Below are positions 57,201 through 61,396 of a stretch of 61,396 nucleotides of DNA, in pieces. Under the pieces are notes generated by a model, which was not told the origin of the DNA, did no database searches, and was given only the letters and a program-made list of their open reading frames with translations. Every line of letters starts with the position of its first letter. Position 1 is the first letter of the stretch. The stretch is from Lactobacillus sp. HBUAS51381. GTDB lineage: Bacteria; Bacillota; Bacilli; Lactobacillales; Lactobacillaceae. The DNA is taken from contig NZ_JAAVSC010000015.1 in NCBI RefSeq assembly GCF_012641095.1, positions 1 through 61,396 of the forward strand. The letters are read 5' to 3'. Position numbers and translations under genes: made by a program.

Positions 57201-58484
57201 GTGGAAACGACCCAATTGCCGCACTGGCGGCGGAACATTTACTTATTTTTAACCAGCCAATTTCTGTCGGGCATCACCAGCATGGTCGTCCAGTACGCGA
57301 TTATCTGGTACCTGACTAAGCAAACCGGCTCGGCGACCATCCTTAGTCTCGCAACCTTACTGGGCATGCTGCCGATGGTGCTGCTAAGTCCCTTCGTTGG
57401 CCCCTTCGTCGATCGGCTCAACAAGAAGCTGTTGCTCATTGTTCCCGATGTCGTGGCGGCAGCCGTGGCCATCGTCCTGTCAATCGTGGGTACCCTACAG
57501 GACACGTTCCCCCTCTGGTTGATCTTCATCTCCCTGTTGGTACGTTCGATCGCTCAAACCTTCCAGATGCCCACGATTCAGTCAATCATCCCCACCATGG
57601 TGCCCACCGAACAACTGACCAAGATCAACGGTCAGTTGGGGATGGTTCAGTCGGCCAACATGATTATCGCGCCGGCTCTGGGGGCCTTCCTCTTTGCGCT
57701 CATCCCCATGAATTTCTTAATCCTACTGGACGTGCTAGGCGCCGTTATCGGGATTAGCCTCTTACTGTTGGTCCGAATTCCGGAGCATCCCGTCATCGAC
57801 GAACCGGTCCACGTCCTCAGCGATGCCAAATTTGGCCTGACGAAGCTCCGACACACGCGTGGCTTGTGGGCCATTACGCTGACCGGTGCGGCCTTCACGC
57901 TCCTGTTCATGCCCGCCGCCAGCCTATATCCACTGATGACCATGGGCTACTTCCACGGTAGCGTGGGTCAGGCCGGCCTGATTGAAGTCGTTTACTCCGT
58001 CGGCATGCTGCTGGGCGGCACCATCATCGGCGTCTTTGGTAACTGGAAGGACCGGATGACGCCCATTCTCTGGGCAATGCTGGCGATGGGTGTCACGTTT
58101 GGCGCCAGTGGCTTTCTTCCCGGCAACCAAGCGGGATTCATCTGGTTCGTCGGGCTCAACACCCTGGCCGGCATCGCCACGCCATTCTATAGCACCTTGC
58201 TGATGGCCATGATCCAGCAGAGTTTTCCTCCCGAACAGTTGGGGCGTATCCTCGGCGTGCTCAACTCGATCATGAGCATCACTGGACCCGTGGGCCTCAT
58301 CTTTGCCGGACCGCTGGCCGATACGATTGGCGTGGAAAAGCTCTTTATCATCGGCGGTATTGGAAGCTTGGTCTGCGGCCTGGTCATGTGGCAATTGCCA
58401 AGCGCCCGGCATTACGATCGCACGCTCCAACAAACCGTTACAACCCAAGATACGACCACAGATACAACAGAACTCGAAGGTTAA
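57201..58484 (+). CDS. MFS exporter of the macrolide-efflux (MefA-like) group
   Basis: 427 residues with twelve hydrophobic helices. The N-terminus RRNIYLFLTSQFLSGITSMVVQYAIIWYL and the loop 2/3 motif SPFVGPFVDRLNKKLLLI fit the MefA/DHA3 group, with PTIQSIIPTMVPTEQLTKING in the next loop. The start is GTG at 57201 with AAGGGGG upstream. The C-terminal tail is Thr-rich. The likely role is drug or metabolite export; the substrate is unknown. It has its own promoter and terminator. Confidence 0.88.
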   Translation: METTQLPHWRRNIYLFLTSQFLSGITSMVVQYAIIWYLTKQTGSATILSLATLLGMLPMVLLSPFVGPFVDRLNKKLLLIVPDVVAAAVAIVLSIVGTLQDTFPLWLIFISLLVRSIAQTFQMPTIQSIIPTMVPTEQLTKINGQLGMVQSANMIIAPALGAFLFALIPMNFLILLDVLGAVIGISLLLLVRIPEHPVIDEPVHVLSDAKFGLTKLRHTRGLWAITLTGAAFTLLFMPAASLYPLMTMGYFHGSVGQAGLIEVVYSVGMLLGGTIIGVFGNWKDRMTPILWAMLAMGVTFGASGFLPGNQAGFIWFVGLNTLAGIATPFYSTLLMAMIQQSFPPEQLGRILGVLNSIMSITGPVGLIFAGPLADTIGVEKLFIIGGIGSLVCGLVMWQLPSARHYDRTLQQTVTTQDTTTDTTELEG

Positions 58485-58489
58485 CGCCG

Positions 58490-58526
58490 ACTGACCAAGC
58501 CATTTTTGAGGCTTGGTCAGTTTTTT
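58490..58526 (+). terminator. Terminator of the MFS gene
   Basis: CTGACCAAGCC and GGCTTGGTCAG pair over 11 bp and are followed by six T residues. Confidence 0.9.
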
Positions 58527-58527
58527 A

Positions 58528-58564
58528 TTGACAAAATGAATGAATCGTTATAATATTCATTCAT
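58528..58564 (+). promoter_or_regulatory. tetR-type promoter with operator 1
   Basis: TTGACA (58528-58533), 17-bp spacer, TAATAT (58551-58556); a TATAAT is offset by 2 bp. ATGAATGAAT-N9-ATTCATTCAT (58536-58564) is a perfect dyad over the promoter. It matches operator 2 (59185-59213). Confidence 0.85.
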
Positions 58565-58589
58565 GACTTGACGAAAGGTGGGATCTCCC

Positions 58590-59156
58590 ATGGAAGAAAA
58601 ACAAGAGCGGCTCTTCACTGCCGCCCACGACCTATTTTTGACGCAAGGTTTCAAGCACACCAGCATCGCCGAAATTGCGGCCCGTGCCGATGTTGCCGTG
58701 GGAACCTTCTACAATTTTTACCCATCCAAAGCGGCCATCTTCATTCAGGTCTACAATGCGGAAAACGAACGCACCAAGGCGGAAATCCTCGCCGCCGTTG
58801 ACCTCGACGCAGCACCGGCCGACCTGGTTAAAGCCATCATCCACCAGATCTTCATCCAATCCGCGAACAATCAGATTCTTCAGGAATGGTTCACCAATCC
58901 CCAGCTCAATGCGAAAATTGCCGAAACCAATCAGAACGCCGTGGAAGATAGCCTGGTCTACGCAACGCTGATGAAACTCATCGACCGTTGGCAGCAACGC
59001 GACCTACTCAAGGATGGCCTGGAGAAGGACCGCATCATCAGCCTCTTCAACGCCTTGACCGTTGTCGATTTCCACCAAAGTGAGATTCAAACGGCGAGCT
59101 ACTACCAGCTACTCAACGATCTGATCGCCGGTATTCTCTTGTTTATTCTGAAATAG
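58590..59156 (+). CDS. TetR-family repressor
   Basis: 188 residues from the ATG at 58590 (AAAGGTGGG upstream). The TetR helix-turn-helix is RLFTAAHDLFLTQGFKHTSI, AEIAARADVAVGTFYNFYPSK (6-47). The all-helical ligand domain is unspecific. Its own promoter carries a 29-bp dyad that recurs before the next gene, so the regulon probably consists of this gene and its neighbour. The ligand is unknown; an envelope signal is a possibility given the target. Confidence 0.92.
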   Translation: MEEKQERLFTAAHDLFLTQGFKHTSIAEIAARADVAVGTFYNFYPSKAAIFIQVYNAENERTKAEILAAVDLDAAPADLVKAIIHQIFIQSANNQILQEWFTNPQLNAKIAETNQNAVEDSLVYATLMKLIDRWQQRDLLKDGLEKDRIISLFNALTVVDFHQSEIQTASYYQLLNDLIAGILLFILK

Positions 59157-59184
59157 CCAATCTGGTTATTTTTTTGCCCTAAAA

Positions 59185-59213
59185 ATGAATGAATTAAAAT
59201 TATATTCATTCAA
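59185..59213. promoter_or_regulatory. TetR operator 2 before the DUF4097 gene
   Basis: ATGAATGAAT-N9-ATTCATTCAA has the same arm length and 9-bp gap as operator 1, with one changed base in the last position. It lies 20 bp before the start codon of the next gene. Confidence 0.85.
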
Positions 59214-59233
59214 TCAAAGAAGGAGTGCTTTCC

Positions 59234-59902
59234 ATGAAAAAAATCATTTGGTCCATTCTGTTTCTGCTGATCTTACTCGGGGTTTCCACCGTCTGGATTA
59301 TCCTGAGTCAACGCCGGTTAAATGTCAGTACCGGACAATTCGGCCGACTCACTCACCAAACCAAGACGTTTCCCACCGCACCACAGACTGTTCAACTCGA
59401 CCTGCGCACCGCTCGCTTAGAGATTCGGTCCGGCACCCATTATCAATTATCAATGGACCATGTTCTTAATCACCAATTTAAGATCACGAACCACCAGCAA
59501 CAGCTCCGGATCACGGAAGCCCACGCCACCCAGCATCAAGTTGAAATCGGCAAGACCCCCGTCATCACCCTGACCGTGCCGCAGAACCTACAACGGCTGA
59601 CTGTCAATCAACTGAATGGGACCTTGATCCTCAACCAATTGACGGTAGGCACCCTGGCGATTAGTCACAGCAATGGGACGACCACGGCCACCGATCTCAC
59701 GCTCATTCACGGTGGCCAGCTCACCAAGAAGAATGGTCGCACCGACCTCCGGCAACTCACCAGTGACGGTCTTAAGGTTACCGTTAAGACGGGGCAGTTC
59801 AAGTACAATGGGACCAAGCGTGCCAACAGCTATACACAACCCGGTGGAGCGCCATTGACAATTACCAGCGGCACGGGGCAGGTGCGGGTAACGACACCGT
59901 AA
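59234..59902 (+). CDS. DUF4097-like beta-strand repeat protein, membrane-anchored
   Basis: 222 residues from the ATG at 59234 (AAGGAG upstream). One N-terminal transmembrane helix (IIWSILFLLILLGVSTVWIIL) is followed by an extracytoplasmic beta-helix with repeating T/S/N-rich strands (LTVNQLNGTLILNQLTVGTL, AISHSNGTTTATDLTLIHGG, LRQLTSDGLKVTVKTGQ). This fits the DUF4097/LiaG-like family, linked to cell-envelope stress responses in Bacillus. It is under the neighbouring TetR repressor. Function not established. Confidence 0.8.
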   Translation: MKKIIWSILFLLILLGVSTVWIILSQRRLNVSTGQFGRLTHQTKTFPTAPQTVQLDLRTARLEIRSGTHYQLSMDHVLNHQFKITNHQQQLRITEAHATQHQVEIGKTPVITLTVPQNLQRLTVNQLNGTLILNQLTVGTLAISHSNGTTTATDLTLIHGGQLTKKNGRTDLRQLTSDGLKVTVKTGQFKYNGTKRANSYTQPGGAPLTITSGTGQVRVTTP

Positions 59903-60001
59903 AAACGCGTTTGGGGAAACCGACGCCTTTGAATATCTATGGTAATGGCCGGCTAAAAAGCGTAGACTAACGATAATTTTAAACGAGGAGGAGACCTGCC
60001 T

Positions 60002-61099
60002 ATGCTTAAACCACCTGCGTTAAAAACTGGCGATCACGTGGCGCTCGTCAGCCTGTCCAGTGGCGTCCTCGGCGAATCATTTACCGCCCACGAACTGGCC
60101 CGTGGTGAACAACGCCTCCGCGATCTCGGCCTGGTGCCCGTTCCCATGCCCAATGCGCTCAAGGGCTTGGCCTATTTAGCGAACCACCCCGAGGCCCGGG
60201 CCGCCGATCTGAAGACGGCCTTCACCGATCCCACCATTCGGGGTATCATCTGCGCCATCGGGGGGATTGACACCTACCGCTTGGCGCCCTACCTGCTGGA
60301 TGATCCGACATTTATCGCCGCCGTTCGGGCGCATCCCAAACTCTTTACCGGCTTTTCCGACACCACCGTCGACCACCTGATGCTCTATCGGTTGGGCCTC
60401 ACCACCTACTATGGCCCCAACCTGTTAAATGACTTGGCCGAACTGGGACCTACCCTCTTGACCTACACGCGGCAGACGCTGGCCCATTACTTCCAGAATC
60501 CGGCCACCACGCCAATCACCAGTAGTCCGACCTGGTACGAGGAGCGCACGGACTTTTCGCCAGCTGCCCTGGATACCCCACGCATCAGCCATCCCGAAAC
60601 GCGCGGCTACGATGTTCTGCGCGGCAGTGGCCGTGTGACCGGCAAGCTACTGGGGGGCTGCATCGACAGCCTCAATAGCCTGTTGACCGATGACGACTAT
60701 CCCGACGAGCCCGTGATTGCCGGCGACTACGGCTTACTGCCGGCCCCCGCCACGTGGCGCGACAAGCTCCTTTTCCTGGAAACCAGCGAGGAACAGCCGA
60801 CACCGGCCGCCTATCGTACCATGCTCGAGAATCTTAAACGAGCGGGAATCCTCGATAACGTCCGTGCCATCATCACGGGTAAGCCGCAGAACGAACGCTA
60901 CTACGCCGAATACTGTCAGGCATTACTGGCGGCGACTGCGGACCGCGGTACCCCCCTGATGGCCAACCTTAACTTCGGCCACGCCTATCCGCGAACGGCG
61001 TTACCTTATGGCTTAACCGCCGAGCTGGATCTGAGCGCGCGGACGCTAACCATCACGGAACCCTTTTTTGCCGGGACAGTCACACCAACTTCGATTTAA
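60002..61099 (+). CDS. S66-family peptidase (LD-carboxypeptidase / MccF type)
   Basis: 365 residues. The S66 triad is Ser119 in FTGFSDTTVDHL, Glu260 in KLLFLETSEE and His327 in NLNFGHAYPRTALP. The N-terminus LKTGDHVALVSLSSG and IICAIGGIDTYR are typical. S66 enzymes cleave L,D-peptides in peptidoglycan or detoxify peptidyl nucleotides (MccF). There is no signal peptide, so it acts in the cytoplasm. RBS is GAGGAGGAG. Its 3' end is followed 5 bp later by repeat F with no terminator in between. Confidence 0.92.
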   Translation: MLKPPALKTGDHVALVSLSSGVLGESFTAHELARGEQRLRDLGLVPVPMPNALKGLAYLANHPEARAADLKTAFTDPTIRGIICAIGGIDTYRLAPYLLDDPTFIAAVRAHPKLFTGFSDTTVDHLMLYRLGLTTYYGPNLLNDLAELGPTLLTYTRQTLAHYFQNPATTPITSSPTWYEERTDFSPAALDTPRISHPETRGYDVLRGSGRVTGKLLGGCIDSLNSLLTDDDYPDEPVIAGDYGLLPAPATWRDKLLFLETSEEQPTPAAYRTMLENLKRAGILDNVRAIITGKPQNERYYAEYCQALLAATADRGTPLMANLNFGHAYPRTALPYGLTAELDLSARTLTITEPFFAGTVTPTSI

Positions 61100-61103
61100 C
61101 TAA

Positions 61104-61396
61104 AGGTTGAAAGACAGAAAACAGCTAGGACTCCTGGTGTGACAAGGATAACAACCATAACAATATGATAGTCGCGTGCTGGCCGCCTTGCCGTTCGCCA
61201 AATTTGGTCTGGATCGCGGTGGGAAGGATCGGAAAAAGCCAAAGCCCGGTCTTTTTCCTCGCTTTGAGCCGGAAGTTCACGTCTCAAAGTCGCCAGCTTC
61301 CAAGCAAAATCACTTGGAAACTCCCACGGCTGAGACCAAATTTGACTCACTCACGGCTACATGAGATGTCCCCAATTAAACTGGCAGAACGTTGCC
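61104..61396 (-). repeat. Intergenic repeat copy F, cut by window edge
   Basis: On the minus strand: tail (61104-61185, ..CACACCAGGAGTCCTAGCTGTTT), GGCGAACGGCAAGGCGG, module 2 with 12-bp perfect inverted repeats at 61199-61210 and 61333-61344 (146 nt), and the start of the linker to module 1. The interior stem GGAAAAAG/CTTTTTCC has a T run. The tail faces the S66 peptidase gene's 3' end. Confidence 0.87.

Noticed and set aside
1-61396. CRISPR array, prophage, insertion sequence or integrative element
   Set aside because: No regularly spaced short direct repeats, Cas genes, transposase, integrase or phage structural genes were found. The repeat family is too long and dispersed for a CRISPR.

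Overview
The window looks like the chromosome of a heterofermentative lactobacillus of the Levilactobacillus/Lactobacillus brevis type. This is inferred from gene content: GPH-family glycoside symporters with xylosidase, GH65 and GH13 enzymes, PadA/PadR, a YkkCD-like guanidine exporter pair, CcpA (cre) boxes, Gram-positive ribosome binding sites, a T-box leader and roughly balanced base composition. There is no phage, insertion sequence, CRISPR array or replication origin. The accessory character comes from many sugar/nucleoside loci and from a repeated intergenic element.

Layout. 1-7.8 kb: a MerR regulator with a membrane and zinc-ribbon tail; an operon of acyltransferase, oxalyl-CoA-synthetase-like ligase and orphan sulfonate-type binding protein; an arylsulfotransferase-type lipoprotein; a DUF1275 protein. 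7.9-15.5 kb: a seven-gene nucleoside/sugar operon (PfkB kinase, TrpF-like isomerase, YczE-like protein, iron alcohol dehydrogenase, NupC transporter, small membrane protein, nucleoside hydrolase) beside an HTH-PfkB regulator that has lost the kinase catalytic Asp. 15.8-24.8 kb: tRNA-Gln, a LacI regulator and two copies of a kinase/dehydrogenase/membrane-protein cassette with matching control regions, separated by a MazEF pair whose toxin is frameshifted by a 4-bp duplication. 24.6-26 kb: guanidine-I riboswitch, two SMR exporters, GNAT. 26-35.5 kb: GH65 phosphorylase, two esterases and a GPH symporter, then LacI and a GH13 alpha-1,6-glucosidase. 36-38 kb: Nudix, PadA/PadR. 38-42.2 kb: four zinc-ribbon proteins. 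42.3-46.1 kb: duplicated GNAT genes around a D-2-hydroxyacid dehydrogenase, then a stand-alone EAL protein. 46.3-49.4 kb: a T-box (probable Met specifier) ahead of an OppA-type lipoprotein, and two paralogous secreted proteins. 49.6-54.2 kb: XylR, beta-xylosidase and xyloside symporter. 54.4-61.1 kb: nucleobase salvage genes, MerR, MFS exporter, a TetR regulon with twin operators, and an S66 peptidase.

Cross-cutting signals. A structured intergenic repeat of about 0.5 kb occurs in six recognisable copies plus one remnant (A 1-165, B 31960-32450, C 35415-35945, D 42885-43475, E 56759-56935, F 61104-61396, G 5137-5178). It has a module bounded by GCCAGAGAT/ATCTCTGGC with a 157-nt span in all three complete copies, and a module of 143-146 nt bounded by the 12-bp inverted repeat CAAATTTGGTCT/AGACCAAATTTG. 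In all six main copies the tail faces the 3' end of a convergent gene. I regard this repeat, the pseudokinase-controlled nucleoside operon with a Cys-less TrpF-like protein, and the duplicated cassette with conserved operators as the best candidates for undescribed biology. All functions are read from sequence motifs; no database search was possible.
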